From NCBI GenBank assembly GCA_964438705.1, contig CAYTKQ010000002.1:163770-227769 (forward strand): DNA of 64,000 nt, read 5' to 3'. The notes under the pieces are model-generated. The model was not told the origin of the DNA, made no database searches, and saw nothing but the letters and a program-made list of their open reading frames with translations. Shown here in pieces: positions 33,753-43,193 of this stretch (position 1 is the stretch's first letter; each line of letters starts with the position of its first letter). Source of the stretch: Christensenella sp964438705 (GTDB lineage: Bacteria; Bacillota; Clostridia; Christensenellales; Christensenellaceae). The position numbers were made by a program, and so were the translations under genes.

Positions 33753-35183
33753 ATGCAATATGACGTGATCATCATCGGCGGAGGCATCACGGGATGCGCA
33801 GCCGCCTACGAATGCGCGAAGTATGATTTCAAGACGGCGCTGCTTGAAAAGGAAAACGATGTGGCGTGCGGCAGCACCAAGGCGAACAGCGCGCTGATCC
33901 ACGCGGGGTTTGACCCGGAGCCGGGGACGCGTATGGCAAAATATAACGCGCGGGGCAATGAGCTTGCGCATGAGCTTGCAAAAAAGCTCGATATCCCGTT
34001 TAGGGAGACAGGCTCTCTGGTGCTCGCGTTTTCGGACGAGGAGGCCAAGGAGGTTGCAAAGCTCTGCGAAAACGGCGTGGCGAACGGCGTACCTGTGGAA
34101 ATCCTTTCGGGCGAAGAGGTGTGCAAAAGAGAGCCGAACATCTCGAAAAAGGTGGTGTGCGCGCTGTGGGCACCCACCTGTGCGATCATCAGCCCGTGGG
34201 AATACGCGGCTGCGCTCATCGAGACGGCGGTCTCAAACGGCGTGGATTGTCATTTGAACAGCGGTGTGAAGCGCATCCACAAGAAAGACGGCGTGTTTGA
34301 GATCACGACACAGGGCGGAGAGAAATACCGCGCAAGCTATGTGATCAACGCGGCGGGGCTATATGCCGACGAGGTCTACGCGATGGCGGGCGGTACGGAT
34401 ATGACGATCACGCCTGTGCGCGGGGAATATTTTTTGTTCGATAAGACGATGGGAGACATCGTTTCCACGGTGGTGTTCCAGTGCCCGACCAAGCTGGGGA
34501 AGGGTGTGGTAGTTGCGCCTACGGTGCACGGAAACCTGTATGCCGGGCCGGACAGCAAGACGGCGGACGGACGCGACGACACCTCCACACACAGGGACGA
34601 GCTCGATTATGTGCGTGAGATGGCAGTGAAATCCGTTCCCACCATCGATTTTTCACAGAACATCAGAAACTTTGCGGGGCTGCGCGCCGTTGCGGGAGAT
34701 GATTTCGTTGTGGGCGAATCGGCAGTCAGGCATTTCTTCAATGCGGCGGGCATCAAATCGCCCGGCCTTTCGTCCGCACCCGCGATTGCGGAGGACCTTG
34801 TGGATATGATGGGAAAGAGCGGGCTGAATTTACGCAAAAAGCCGGATTTCAAGGACGAACGCAAAGTGGTGCGCATGAATCATCTGAGCCGTGCGGAGCA
34901 GGATGCGCTCGTCAGGGAAAACCCGCTTTACGGCAGGGTGGTGTGCCGCTGCCAGACCATCACCGAAGGAGAGATCGTGGATATTTTGCAAAGGCCGATC
35001 TCACCGCGCAGCATCGACGGCATCAAGCGGCGGTGCGCGGCGGGCATGGGAAGGTGTCAGGGCGGCTTTTGCGAGCCGCGCATCCACGACATCATGGCGC
35101 GCACGCTGGGCGTTCCCATGAAGGATATCCTTCAGGATACGCAGGGCAGCTATATTGTGACGGGTGAAACAAAAGAGGATTGA
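33753..35183 (+). CDS. GlpA-like FAD-dependent glycerol-3-phosphate dehydrogenase with BFD-type [2Fe-2S] domain
   Basis: A 476-residue flavoprotein: FAD loop IIGGGITGCAAAYE, central DAO-type domain (SALIHAGFDPEPGT; TPVRGEYFLFD; GLRAVAGDDFVVG), and a C-terminal BFD-like [2Fe-2S] domain with CRC and GRCQGGFCEPR. This matches the short anaerobic glycerol-3-phosphate dehydrogenase of Clostridia, which oxidises glycerol-3-phosphate to dihydroxyacetone phosphate. ATG 33753 is chosen; codons back to 33705 overlap glpK. The next two genes probably form its electron-transfer complex. Confidence 0.9.
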   Translation: MQYDVIIIGGGITGCAAAYECAKYDFKTALLEKENDVACGSTKANSALIHAGFDPEPGTRMAKYNARGNELAHELAKKLDIPFRETGSLVLAFSDEEAKEVAKLCENGVANGVPVEILSGEEVCKREPNISKKVVCALWAPTCAIISPWEYAAALIETAVSNGVDCHLNSGVKRIHKKDGVFEITTQGGEKYRASYVINAAGLYADEVYAMAGGTDMTITPVRGEYFLFDKTMGDIVSTVVFQCPTKLGKGVVVAPTVHGNLYAGPDSKTADGRDDTSTHRDELDYVREMAVKSVPTIDFSQNIRNFAGLRAVAGDDFVVGESAVRHFFNAAGIKSPGLSSAPAIAEDLVDMMGKSGLNLRKKPDFKDERKVVRMNHLSRAEQDALVRENPLYGRVVCRCQTITEGEIVDILQRPISPRSIDGIKRRCAAGMGRCQGGFCEPRIHDIMARTLGVPMKDILQDTQGSYIVTGETKED

Positions 35184-35250
35184 TTCGGGCCTGTGCACCA
35201 TTGATATTTGAGAAATTCAGGAAGTTGAACCAACTAAAATGGAGGATTTT

Positions 35251-36504
35251 ATGAAATATGATGTGGCGGTCATCGGCGCGGGGCCGGCGGGGCTGGCGGC
35301 GGCGCTCGAGGCGCGCAGGAAGGGCGCGGAGCGCGTGGTGGTGCTCGAGCGCGATTTTGAGGCGGGGGGAATTTTGAATCAGTGCATCCACAACGGGTTT
35401 GGCCTGCACTGGTTCAAGGAGGAGCTCACCGGCCCGGAATATGCGGAGCGCTTCATTGACGAGCTGAAGCAGACGGACATCGAGCTGAAGCTCAACACGA
35501 TGGTGCTCGAGATCACGAAGGATCGGCACATCACAGCCCTCAACGCACAGGAGGGCGTGATTGAGATCGATGCGGGTGCGGTGGTGCTCGCCATGGGCTG
35601 CAGGGAGCGTCCGCGCGGCGCGCTTGGCATACCGGGTACGCGTCCGGCAGGCATCTTCACCGCCGGAACAGCGCAGCGCTATGTGAACATGGAAGGGTGC
35701 ATGGTGGGCAAAAAAGTGTTGATCCTCGGTTCGGGCGACATTGGGCTCATCATGGCGCGGCGTATGGTATTGGAGGGCGCGCAGGTGATGGCGTGCGTGG
35801 AGCTGATGCCCTATTCGGCAGGACTGCGCCGCAACATCGTGCAATGCCTCGACGATTTTGATATCCCGCTGTATCTATCCAGTACCATCACACAAATCAA
35901 AGGGAAGCATCGGGTGGAAAGCGCGGTGATCTCGCGCGTGGACAAGGACAGGAGGCCGATCCCAGGTACGGAAAAGGAGATCGAATGCGACACGGTGCTG
36001 CTGTCCGTGGGGCTCATTCCGGAAAACGAGCTTTCACAGGGCGCGGGCGTGGAGATGGACATGCGCACAAAGGGGCCTGTGGTCTATGAAAACATGGAGA
36101 CGAGCATCCCCGGCATTTTTGCGTGCGGCAATGTGGCGCAGGTGCACGATCTTGTGGATTTTGTGACGATGGAGAGCATCCGCGCGGGCGGCGCGGCGGC
36201 GGAATACGCGAGGAACGGCGGAGAAGCGTTGCCGTATTTTGAGCTGTACGCGGACAAGGGGCTTACATACATCCTGCCCCAGCGTGCGCGCATGGCTCAG
36301 ATCGATCAATTTTTGGAGGTGTTTTTCCGGGTGAACGATGTTTATCAGGATATTTCGATCGTTGTGAAATCGGGCGACGGCGAGATCGCCCGATTCAAAC
36401 GGGATTTTGCGGTGCCCGGGGAAATGGAGAAGATACGCATTCCCAAAAAACTGCTGACGGGAAATGAATTGCAGGTTTCTTTGAGAGGGGGCGAACAGGC
36501 ATGA
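35251..36504 (+). CDS. FAD/NAD(P)-dependent oxidoreductase, partner of the GlpA-like enzyme
   Basis: A 417-residue two-dinucleotide-binding-domain protein: FAD loop VIGAGPAGLAAALEA, NAD loop LILGSGDIGLIMARR near residue 155, ATG-type motif MGCRERPRG and C-terminal GIFACGNVAQVHD. It resembles the pyridine-nucleotide-disulfide-type subunit found beside GlpA-like enzymes and DUF1667 proteins. It probably passes electrons from glycerol-3-phosphate oxidation to NAD(P) or a membrane carrier. GGAGG precedes ATG 35251, and it overlaps the DUF1667 gene by 4 bases. Confidence 0.9.
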   Translation: MKYDVAVIGAGPAGLAAALEARRKGAERVVVLERDFEAGGILNQCIHNGFGLHWFKEELTGPEYAERFIDELKQTDIELKLNTMVLEITKDRHITALNAQEGVIEIDAGAVVLAMGCRERPRGALGIPGTRPAGIFTAGTAQRYVNMEGCMVGKKVLILGSGDIGLIMARRMVLEGAQVMACVELMPYSAGLRRNIVQCLDDFDIPLYLSSTITQIKGKHRVESAVISRVDKDRRPIPGTEKEIECDTVLLSVGLIPENELSQGAGVEMDMRTKGPVVYENMETSIPGIFACGNVAQVHDLVDFVTMESIRAGGAAAEYARNGGEALPYFELYADKGLTYILPQRARMAQIDQFLEVFFRVNDVYQDISIVVKSGDGEIARFKRDFAVPGEMEKIRIPKKLLTGNELQVSLRGGEQA

Positions 36505-36842
36505 GGGAGTTCACTTGCATTGTGTGCCCGAAGGGGTGCAGGATTTTTGCGGATGAGGACAATCGGCTGAGCGGCGCGGGCTGCGAACGCGGCATTGCTT
36601 ATGTGGCGGCGGAAATGGAAAACCCGACGCGCATGATTACGTCAACCGTGCGGCTTTTGGGTTCTGATCTGCCCCGGCTGCCCGTCAAGACGAGCGCGCC
36701 TGTTCCCAAGCGGATGATGAAACGCGCCGTCGCTCTGCTCAATGACGTGGACGTCAGCGCGCCTGTGAAGCGGGGGGAAGTGATCCTCAAAAACATTCTC
36801 GACACGGGTGTGGATTTTATCGCGACCAAGAGCGCGGAATAG
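36501..36842 (+). CDS. DUF1667 domain protein
   Basis: A 113-residue protein with a Cys-rich N-terminus (CIVCPKGC, then GAGCERG at about 30) and the C-terminal VKRGEVILKNILDTGVDFIAT. This family is nearly always next to the GlpA-like and FAD/NAD oxidoreductases. The four Cys may bind an iron-sulfur cluster, making it a small electron-transfer subunit. Its ATG overlaps the upstream stop. Confidence 0.9.
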   Translation: MREFTCIVCPKGCRIFADEDNRLSGAGCERGIAYVAAEMENPTRMITSTVRLLGSDLPRLPVKTSAPVPKRMMKRAVALLNDVDVSAPVKRGEVILKNILDTGVDFIATKSAE

Positions 36843-36857
36843 AAAGGAGCAAGCGGG

Positions 36858-37790
36858 ATGGCATTGAAAAGCAGGGAAGAGAGCTTCAAATCTTCGGATG
36901 GGAAAAGCGAGGTGTTTGCGCGCTTATGGGAGGACGACGCGAAGCAGCCGGAGTTTGTTGTGCAGATTTGCCACGGTATGTGCGAATACATCGACCGATA
37001 CGAGCCCTTTGCGGAATATTTGTGTGCGCGCGGCGCTGTGGTGTGCGGCAACGATCATTTGGGACATGGAAACACCAAGCAGAAAAACGAGGGCAGCATC
37101 TACGGATATTTTGCGGACAAGGACGGAGAGAAGCTTGTGGTGGAAGACATCCGCGCCATGACAGAGTTGGTACGGCAGCAATATCCCAATCTGCCCATTG
37201 TGCTGATGGGGCACAGCATGGGCAGTATGCTTGCGCGAAGCTATATGACCAAGCATGGGGACGGGATTGCGGCAGCGGTCTTTATGGGCACCTCGGGCGC
37301 GAACAATTTGACGGGAATCATCCGTTTTCTCGCAAATGTGGGAATGCTGTTCGGGCGCGCCAAGAAGCCCGCCACGATGCTCGATCATCTCGCCTTTTCC
37401 AAGTATAACGACCGTTATGAGGACGTTAGGAGTGACAAGGACTGGATTTCCCGTGACAGGGAGCATGTGAAGAACTATCTTGCGGACCCGCAGTGCACAT
37501 TTCTGTTTACCGACCGCGCGGCCTACGATTTTGCAAATTTGCTCGATGAGGTGTCGGGTGTGCAGTGGGCGCGGAAGCTGCCGAATAAGCCGTATTTGCT
37601 TGCGTCCGGCGGTATGGACCCGGTGGGCGGCTTTGAAGCGGGCGTGAAGGAAGTATACGGCTGGATGCGTGAAGCAAATTTGGATGTGGAAATGAAGCTT
37701 TACGAAGGCGCGCGTCACGAGATTCTGCACGAGACGAACCGCGCGGAAGTGTTTTCCGATCTGTATGAATGGATGCGGAAAAGCATTTGA
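36858..37790 (+). CDS. Alpha/beta hydrolase, lysophospholipase/monoacylglycerol lipase-like
   Basis: A 310-residue alpha/beta hydrolase of the serine aminopeptidase S33/lysophospholipase group: oxyanion segment ICHGMCEYIDRYEPFAEYL, nucleophile elbow GHSMGS near residue 121, acid in SGGMDPVGGF and His in GARHEILHE. There is no signal peptide, so it is cytoplasmic. It follows the glycerol genes after 15 bases; a monoacylglycerol or lysolipid substrate that yields glycerol would fit, but this is inference. AGAAAGGAG precedes the ATG. Confidence 0.88.
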   Translation: MALKSREESFKSSDGKSEVFARLWEDDAKQPEFVVQICHGMCEYIDRYEPFAEYLCARGAVVCGNDHLGHGNTKQKNEGSIYGYFADKDGEKLVVEDIRAMTELVRQQYPNLPIVLMGHSMGSMLARSYMTKHGDGIAAAVFMGTSGANNLTGIIRFLANVGMLFGRAKKPATMLDHLAFSKYNDRYEDVRSDKDWISRDREHVKNYLADPQCTFLFTDRAAYDFANLLDEVSGVQWARKLPNKPYLLASGGMDPVGGFEAGVKEVYGWMREANLDVEMKLYEGARHEILHETNRAEVFSDLYEWMRKSI

Positions 37791-37894
37791 TTTTGACCGG
37801 GCAGATTGGCGGGGTGCGTACATGTGCTTTTAGAGTGCCCGCCGGACTGAACAAAATTACATGATGTATTGAAATATAAAAGGAGAAGGAAGAT

Positions 37895-38317
37895 ATGGAA
37901 GAACAGGAAAAGAAGACAGAGGAGTCGGCGATTTTTCTCAAGATGGAGAAAATAGAGGCGCTGCTCATCGAGCAGGTGGAGCAGGGGAAAAAAGCACACA
38001 AATCGGCGCGGCTGCACACAGTCGTTTTGGTGGCGTTTGTGGTGGTGTTTGCGATTGGCTTTTTTATGCTGGACGCAACGCTTAAGGACGCGACGCGTGA
38101 GCTGCCGACCCTGCTTGCGTCCATCACACAGCTTGCGGACACGGCGGATATGAGCCTTGGTACGACGATCGGTAAGCTGGAGGAGATCGACTTCACCGCG
38201 CTCAATAGCACGATTCAGGGGATCGCTTCCATCAAATTTGACGCGCTGAGCGCCAGCATTGAATCTTTACAAAGCATCATCAAGCCATTTGCAAGCTTTA
38301 TGGGGGCGTTTGGGTAA
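37895..38317 (+). CDS. Small single-span membrane protein of unknown function
   Basis: A 140-residue protein I do not recognise. A charged N-terminus (1-40, coiled-coil-like, KMEKIEALLIEQVEQGKK) is followed by one TM helix at about 44-62 and an amphipathic region with repeated Ile/Leu-rich heptads (85-135). AAAGGAGAAGG lies before the ATG, supporting expression. It sits between the hydrolase and a terminator and may be co-transcribed with the glycerol genes. Confidence 0.7.
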   Translation: MEEQEKKTEESAIFLKMEKIEALLIEQVEQGKKAHKSARLHTVVLVAFVVVFAIGFFMLDATLKDATRELPTLLASITQLADTADMSLGTTIGKLEEIDFTALNSTIQGIASIKFDALSASIESLQSIIKPFASFMGAFG

Positions 38318-38335
38318 GAAAAATATTTGCGTCAA

Positions 38336-38372
38336 TCAACCCTCTGTTTTCAAAACAGGGGGTTGACTTTTT
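38336..38372 (+). terminator. Intrinsic terminator of the glycerol region
   Basis: TCAACCCTCTGTTTT pairs with AAAACAGGGGGTTGA (one G-U pair) and is followed by CTTTTTC. Confidence 0.9.
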
Positions 38373-38403
38373 CTGCGATAAAATGTATGATAAATATAAA
38401 CAG

Positions 38404-38507
38404 TTTTGGGAACGTTCCCAAAAAGACATCAGAAGGAATATTTTTATAGAATCGCTATCTTTTTTTAAGAAAATGGTATATACTGATCAAAAATGGGAAC
38501 GTTCCCA
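38404..38507 (+). promoter_or_regulatory. LacI autoregulatory region with two palindromic operators
   Basis: TTTTGGGAACGTTCCCAAAA (38404-38423) and TGGGAACGTTCCCA (38494-38507) are perfect palindromes with the same core, 87 bp apart centre to centre. A -10 TATACT lies at 38479-38484, so the second operator covers the expected start point and the first is upstream. The central CG dyad is typical of LacI-family sites. They are probably bound by the regulator encoded next, perhaps with looping. Confidence 0.85.
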
Positions 38508-38525
38508 AACAGAAGGAGTAATACC

Positions 38526-39539
38526 ATGGTTAAGATAGTGGACGTGGCGAAGGAAGCGGGCGTATCGAAATCGACCGTCTCGCGGGTGCTGAATAATGAC
38601 AAATCTGTCAACGAGAAGACCAGGGCGCTCGTGACGGAGGTGATCAAGCGGATGAATTATTCTCCCAGCTATTTTGCACAGGGGATTAGAACGCGAAAAA
38701 CGAACACGATTGCGCTGCTGGTGCCGGAATATTCAAACTTCTTTTACGCGGAAATGTTTCGCGGGGCGGAGGATGTCGCACTCAAAAACAAATACATGAT
38801 CTTGGTGTGCAGCACGTTGAGCCGCTCGATCTCGGAGATCGACTATATCCGTGCGTTGCTGCGCAGAAGTGTGGATGGCATTATCTACAATACCTACTCC
38901 GCGGAACGGGATACGATCGAATATTTAAAAGAGGTCGCTGAGAAGATTCCTGTGGTGCTGATGAATAAAACGATCTCTGATCATCCGGGATTTTCCTACG
39001 TATATACGGATGGGTACGAGAGCACGAGAAACGCTGTGAAATACCTTTTTGAACGAGGGAAACGGAAGATCGGCTACATCAGGAACGCACAAAACATCAG
39101 CATCACAGATGATCGTTTCGAAGGCTATTTGCAGGGGTTGAGGGATTGTGGACTTATGTGCGATAAGGCGCATTTATACCAAATCAAGCGAATGGACGAG
39201 CCGGACTATATTCGACTGGGCCGCCTCGCGGGCGCACAGATTGCGGCGCAAAAGGAGCGCCCGGACGCAGTGCTGAGCGCCATTGATATGCTGGCGATCG
39301 GATGTATCAAGGAGCTGCAAAAAAACGGCGTACGCGTCCCGGAGGAAATCAGCGTAGTCGGCTTCGACAATATTTCACTGGGCGAGCTTATTGAGCCGGA
39401 GCTCACGACGATAGCCCAGCCGACGAGGGAGCTGGGGCAAAAGGCGACGGAGCTGCTGATAGGAAAGATCGGCGGCAAACAAGCGGAAGATCACGTCAAG
39501 TTTGAAGGGAAACTGATCGTGCGCAACAGTACGGATTGA
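38526..39539 (+). CDS. LacI family transcriptional regulator
   Basis: A 337-residue LacI protein: HTH and hinge at the N-terminus (IVDVAKEAGVSKSTVSRVLNN) and a periplasmic-binding-protein-like effector domain (TIALLVPEYSNFFYAEM; DAVLSAIDMLAIG; SVVGFDNISLGELIEP). GAAGGAG precedes ATG 38526. It is the first gene of a unit with an RbsBAC-type transporter and an SGNH hydrolase, and its own promoter carries two palindromes. The inducer is probably the transported sugar. Confidence 0.94.
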   Translation: MVKIVDVAKEAGVSKSTVSRVLNNDKSVNEKTRALVTEVIKRMNYSPSYFAQGIRTRKTNTIALLVPEYSNFFYAEMFRGAEDVALKNKYMILVCSTLSRSISEIDYIRALLRRSVDGIIYNTYSAERDTIEYLKEVAEKIPVVLMNKTISDHPGFSYVYTDGYESTRNAVKYLFERGKRKIGYIRNAQNISITDDRFEGYLQGLRDCGLMCDKAHLYQIKRMDEPDYIRLGRLAGAQIAAQKERPDAVLSAIDMLAIGCIKELQKNGVRVPEEISVVGFDNISLGELIEPELTTIAQPTRELGQKATELLIGKIGGKQAEDHVKFEGKLIVRNSTD

Positions 39540-39623
39540 TATCAGAACTCTGCTGCAATTGGCCGGCAAATGGAGCGGGGCTCGATAATCAATAGAAAAC
39601 AAAACTATTTTTGGAGGAAAGAA

Positions 39624-40637
39624 ATGAAAAAGATTGTTAGTTTATTGATTTGCCTGATCTTTGCGGTCGTTCTGTTTGCAGGATGTACAAGCCCCGCCCC
39701 GGCGGAGCAAAATGAAGGCGCGGCGGCGGCCAGCGCATCGGAGGACGCGGGCCAGACGGCGGCAAAAGAGGAAGACGGAAAAAAGAAAATCGGCATTTCC
39801 GTGCTGACGATGGCAGGCCAGTTTTTTATCGACATGGTGGCATCCGCACAGGAATATGCCGATGCAAACGGCATCGAGCTGCTGGTGAACGACGCAAACA
39901 ATTCATCGGAAACGCAGGTTGCGGCGCTTGAAAATTTTATTTCAGCGGGCGTGGACGGCATCATTGTGACGGCGGTGGATACGGAGGCGCTCGCGCCTGT
40001 GATCGCGGAAGCGAAGCAGGAGGGCATCGCGGTCGTATGTCATACCTCAAAGGTGGAAGGCTATGACGCGTATATCGGTGCAGACGAATATCAGCTTGGA
40101 TATACGCAGGGGCTTGCGGTTGGCGAGTGGATTGCCGAAAAATGGGGTACAGAGGAAGAAATCAAAGCCGCGACGTTAAACTATGACCTTCTGGAATCCG
40201 TGATACAGCGCAAGGTCGGCATCATGGAGGGCGTTGCGAAGAACGCGCCGAACGTGAAGTTTGTCGCAGATGCAACAGCGGCTGACCAGACAGAGGGCAT
40301 GACAGCAACGGAGAATTTTTTGCAGGCCAACCCCGATCTTCGCATTGTGTGCGGCGTGAGCGACGGTGCGGCGCTTGGCGCGTATGAAGCGTTCAAGGCG
40401 GCGCAGATGAGCGATCCCGCAAAGTACATCATCGCGGGCGTGGACGCGACGGACGAGGCGCTCAACAAGATCAGCGAGGGGACGGTTTACCAGTTTACCG
40501 TGGATCAGAATCCCTCGGGCACGGGCGTTAAGCTTGTGGAAACGTGCATGGCGATCATCAATGGAGACGAATTCACCAAGGATTATAATCAGGATCTGGT
40601 GGCAGTCACCCCCAACAACATTTCAGAGTATAAATAA
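39624..40637 (+). CDS. Sugar ABC transporter substrate-binding lipoprotein
   Basis: A 337-residue type 1 periplasmic-binding protein. The lipobox ends at Cys21 (LFAGC), followed by a low-complexity Ala/Glu linker and the domain starting KKIGISVLTMAGQFFID. VDGIIVTAVDTEALAPVI is typical of RbsB-like ribose/galactose binders. GGAGGAAAG precedes ATG 39624. The operon also holds its ATPase, permease and a LacI regulator. Confidence 0.94.
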   Translation: MKKIVSLLICLIFAVVLFAGCTSPAPAEQNEGAAAASASEDAGQTAAKEEDGKKKIGISVLTMAGQFFIDMVASAQEYADANGIELLVNDANNSSETQVAALENFISAGVDGIIVTAVDTEALAPVIAEAKQEGIAVVCHTSKVEGYDAYIGADEYQLGYTQGLAVGEWIAEKWGTEEEIKAATLNYDLLESVIQRKVGIMEGVAKNAPNVKFVADATAADQTEGMTATENFLQANPDLRIVCGVSDGAALGAYEAFKAAQMSDPAKYIIAGVDATDEALNKISEGTVYQFTVDQNPSGTGVKLVETCMAIINGDEFTKDYNQDLVAVTPNNISEYK

Positions 40638-40647
40638 ACGGCTTAGG

Positions 40648-40678
40648 CTCCCGCCGCCGTTTATCGCGGCGGCGGGGG
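40648..40678 (+). other. GC-rich intercistronic hairpin after binding-protein gene
   Basis: CTCCCGCCGCCG and CGGCGGCGGGGG form a 12-bp stem (one G-U pair) with a 7-base loop and no T-run, between binding-protein and ATPase genes. It is the counterpart of the hairpins at 6967 and 58224. Confidence 0.65.
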
Positions 40679-40696
40679 AACAAAAGGAGATGTTTT

Positions 40697-42172
40697 ATGG
40701 GAGTCATACTGGAGCTTAAGGGAATCACGAAGCAGTACCCCGGCGTGGTCGCGCTCAAGGATGTGAGCGTGCGGTTTGAGACAGGCAAGGTACACGCCAT
40801 CATGGGGGAAAACGGCGCGGGAAAATCTACGCTCATCAAGACGATTTCGGGCGCTATCGCGCCAAACGCGGGCAGTATTCTCTTTGAGGGCATGGAATAT
40901 AAGGAAATGACGCCGGTACTTTCTCAAAAACTGGGGATCGGCGTGATTTATCAGGAATTCAATCTGGTTCCGGAGCTGTCCGTCGCGGAGAACATTTTTC
41001 TTGGACGAAGGGTGAACCCGGGCGCGGTGCTGGACAGAAAGACCATGAACAAAAAGGCCCGAGAAATCATCGAGGGATTTAGCATCGAACTTGACGTTTC
41101 AAAACCCGTCAAAAATCTAACGGTTGCATATCAGCAGCTCGTAGAGATCGCAAAATCCATTTCCAATGATGTGAAGGTGCTGATCATGGACGAACCTTCC
41201 GCGCCGCTGACGAACCGCGAGATCGACGCGATGTTCAAGATAGTGGAGCAGTTGAAAGCAAAGGGGATCGCTGTCATCTATATCTCACACAGGATGGAGG
41301 AAGTGTTTTGCATTTCCGATGAGATCACGATCATGCGGGACGGGCAATACATCGGAACAAAGGCGACGAGAGACACGGACAAGGCGGAACTCATCAGTAT
41401 GATGGTGGGCCGCACGTTGGATGAACAGTTTCCGCAGCGCAGTGCAAGCGTTGATGCAGTGGCGCTAGAGGTAAAAAACCTTTCTACGCCCTCTTTGCTA
41501 AACGGTGTATCGTTTCAGGTGAAGCGCGGAGAGATACTCGGCCTTGCCGGGCTTGTGGGCGCAGGGCGCACAGAGGTCGCGCGCGCGGTATACGGTGCGG
41601 ATCAGCATACGGGAGAAATTTTGATCGACGGGAAGCCCGTGACGATCAAGTCGCCCCGCGACGGGATCAACGCGGGGATTGCGCTCATACCGGAGGACAG
41701 GAAGAAGCACGGCGTGCATCTGGATATGAACATCAGAGAAAATATTTCGTTCGTTTCCATCCGGAACATTTCCAAAGGATCGGTCGTTAACACGCGGGCG
41801 GATAAAACGCTTGCGAACGAATTTATCGAACGCCTGCGGATCAAGACGCCGGGCATGGAACAGAAAGTCAAAAATCTTTCCGGAGGAAATCAGCAGAAGG
41901 TGGTACTTGCGCGCTCCCTTGTGTGCGAATCGAAGGTGATGATCTTTGACGAGCCGACGCGGGGCATCGACGTGGGGGCCAAGCACGAGATTTATCTTTT
42001 GATGAATGAGCTTGCGCAAAGCGGAATGGCGATCATTATGATCTCTTCCGAAATGCCGGAGCTTTTGGGGATGTCTGACCGAATTCTTGTGATGCACGAA
42101 GGAAAGATAACGGGCGAACTTTCAAAGCAGGAAGCGACGCAGGAGCGGATACTTGAACTCGCTTCAAGCTGA
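40697..42172 (+). CDS. Sugar ABC transporter ATP-binding protein (RbsA/MglA type)
   Basis: A 491-residue dual ATPase: first domain Walker A GENGAGKST, relaxed signature LTVAYQQ and Walker B LIMDEPSAPL; second domain degenerate GLVGAGRTE and canonical LSGGNQQK with IFDEPTRGID. Like the first transporter it belongs to the RbsA group. GGAG lies 8 bases before the ATG. It pairs with the permease at 42217. Confidence 0.94.
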   Translation: MGVILELKGITKQYPGVVALKDVSVRFETGKVHAIMGENGAGKSTLIKTISGAIAPNAGSILFEGMEYKEMTPVLSQKLGIGVIYQEFNLVPELSVAENIFLGRRVNPGAVLDRKTMNKKAREIIEGFSIELDVSKPVKNLTVAYQQLVEIAKSISNDVKVLIMDEPSAPLTNREIDAMFKIVEQLKAKGIAVIYISHRMEEVFCISDEITIMRDGQYIGTKATRDTDKAELISMMVGRTLDEQFPQRSASVDAVALEVKNLSTPSLLNGVSFQVKRGEILGLAGLVGAGRTEVARAVYGADQHTGEILIDGKPVTIKSPRDGINAGIALIPEDRKKHGVHLDMNIRENISFVSIRNISKGSVVNTRADKTLANEFIERLRIKTPGMEQKVKNLSGGNQQKVVLARSLVCESKVMIFDEPTRGIDVGAKHEIYLLMNELAQSGMAIIMISSEMPELLGMSDRILVMHEGKITGELSKQEATQERILELASS

Positions 42173-42216
42173 GCGGCAGTTTTGGAGTTGCGGCAATCAA
42201 ACGGGAGACAATCATA

Positions 42217-43179
42217 ATGTTAAAAGAAAATTATTTGAAGCGATTCAGCACCGTCATCATTCTGGTGATTCTGATCATTGTGTTCAGTGTGTTCACGGAT
42301 TCTTTTTTTACGGCAAAGAATTTTATCAACATTCTGCGCCAGATCGCGGTTTTGGGAATACTTTCGGCAGGCATGACATTCGTCATCATATCGGGCGGCA
42401 TGGATCTCACGGTGGGTTCGCTGCTGGGGCTTACGGGTGTGATCTGTGCGAAGCTGCTTGTGGAATATCAGATGAATTCAGCGGCGGCGATCCTCATCAC
42501 GCTTGCAATTCTTGTGGGTGTGGGGACGTGTACGGGGTTGCTGATTGTAAAGCTGGACGTACCCGCGATCGTTATCACGCTCGGAATGATGACGGTGACG
42601 CGCGGGCTTGCGTTCATCATCAGCGGCGGACTGCCAATTTATAAGATTCCGGAGGACGTCGTCTTTTTCGGACAGGGCTACATTGGAGCGATTCCTGTAC
42701 CCGTCATCACGATGGCGGTGATCGTCGTTGTGGCGGCATTCGTACTAAGTAAGACTTATTGGGGACGCTACATTTACGCGATTGGCGGGAATGAAGAGGC
42801 CACGCGCCTTGCGGGTGTGCCGATGGATAAGATCAAGGTTGCGCTCTATTCAATCAGCGGGCTTCTCGCGGGCATCGCGGGCGTTACGCTGATGGCACGC
42901 GTGAGTTCGGGCGCGCCCAATTCGGGTACCGGTATGGAAATGGACGTGGTGACCGCAGTCGTGATTGGGGGCGTGAGCATCAATGGCGGCAAGGGAACCA
43001 TTGTGGGCGCATTTATCGGCGCGGTGATTATCGGGGTGCTGAGCAATGGGCTGACCATCATGAACATCGGCGAATATTACCAGCAGGTGGTGAAAGGCGG
43101 CGTGCTGATCCTTGCGGTGGCGTTTGACGCGCTTTCCAACAAGGAACGTATCAAAGCATTGGCCGCCAATAACGGTTGA
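42217..43179 (+). CDS. Sugar ABC transporter permease (RbsC-like)
   Basis: A 320-residue RbsC-family membrane protein with 8-10 hydrophobic segments and family motifs SGGMDLTVGSLLGL (about 66-79) and GGVSINGGKGTIVGAFIGA. It forms the channel for the second sugar transporter. CGGGAGA precedes the ATG; 44 bases separate it from the ATPase gene. Confidence 0.94.
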   Translation: MLKENYLKRFSTVIILVILIIVFSVFTDSFFTAKNFINILRQIAVLGILSAGMTFVIISGGMDLTVGSLLGLTGVICAKLLVEYQMNSAAAILITLAILVGVGTCTGLLIVKLDVPAIVITLGMMTVTRGLAFIISGGLPIYKIPEDVVFFGQGYIGAIPVPVITMAVIVVVAAFVLSKTYWGRYIYAIGGNEEATRLAGVPMDKIKVALYSISGLLAGIAGVTLMARVSSGAPNSGTGMEMDVVTAVVIGGVSINGGKGTIVGAFIGAVIIGVLSNGLTIMNIGEYYQQVVKGGVLILAVAFDALSNKERIKALAANNG

Positions 43180-43193
43180 AAGGTTGACACTGG

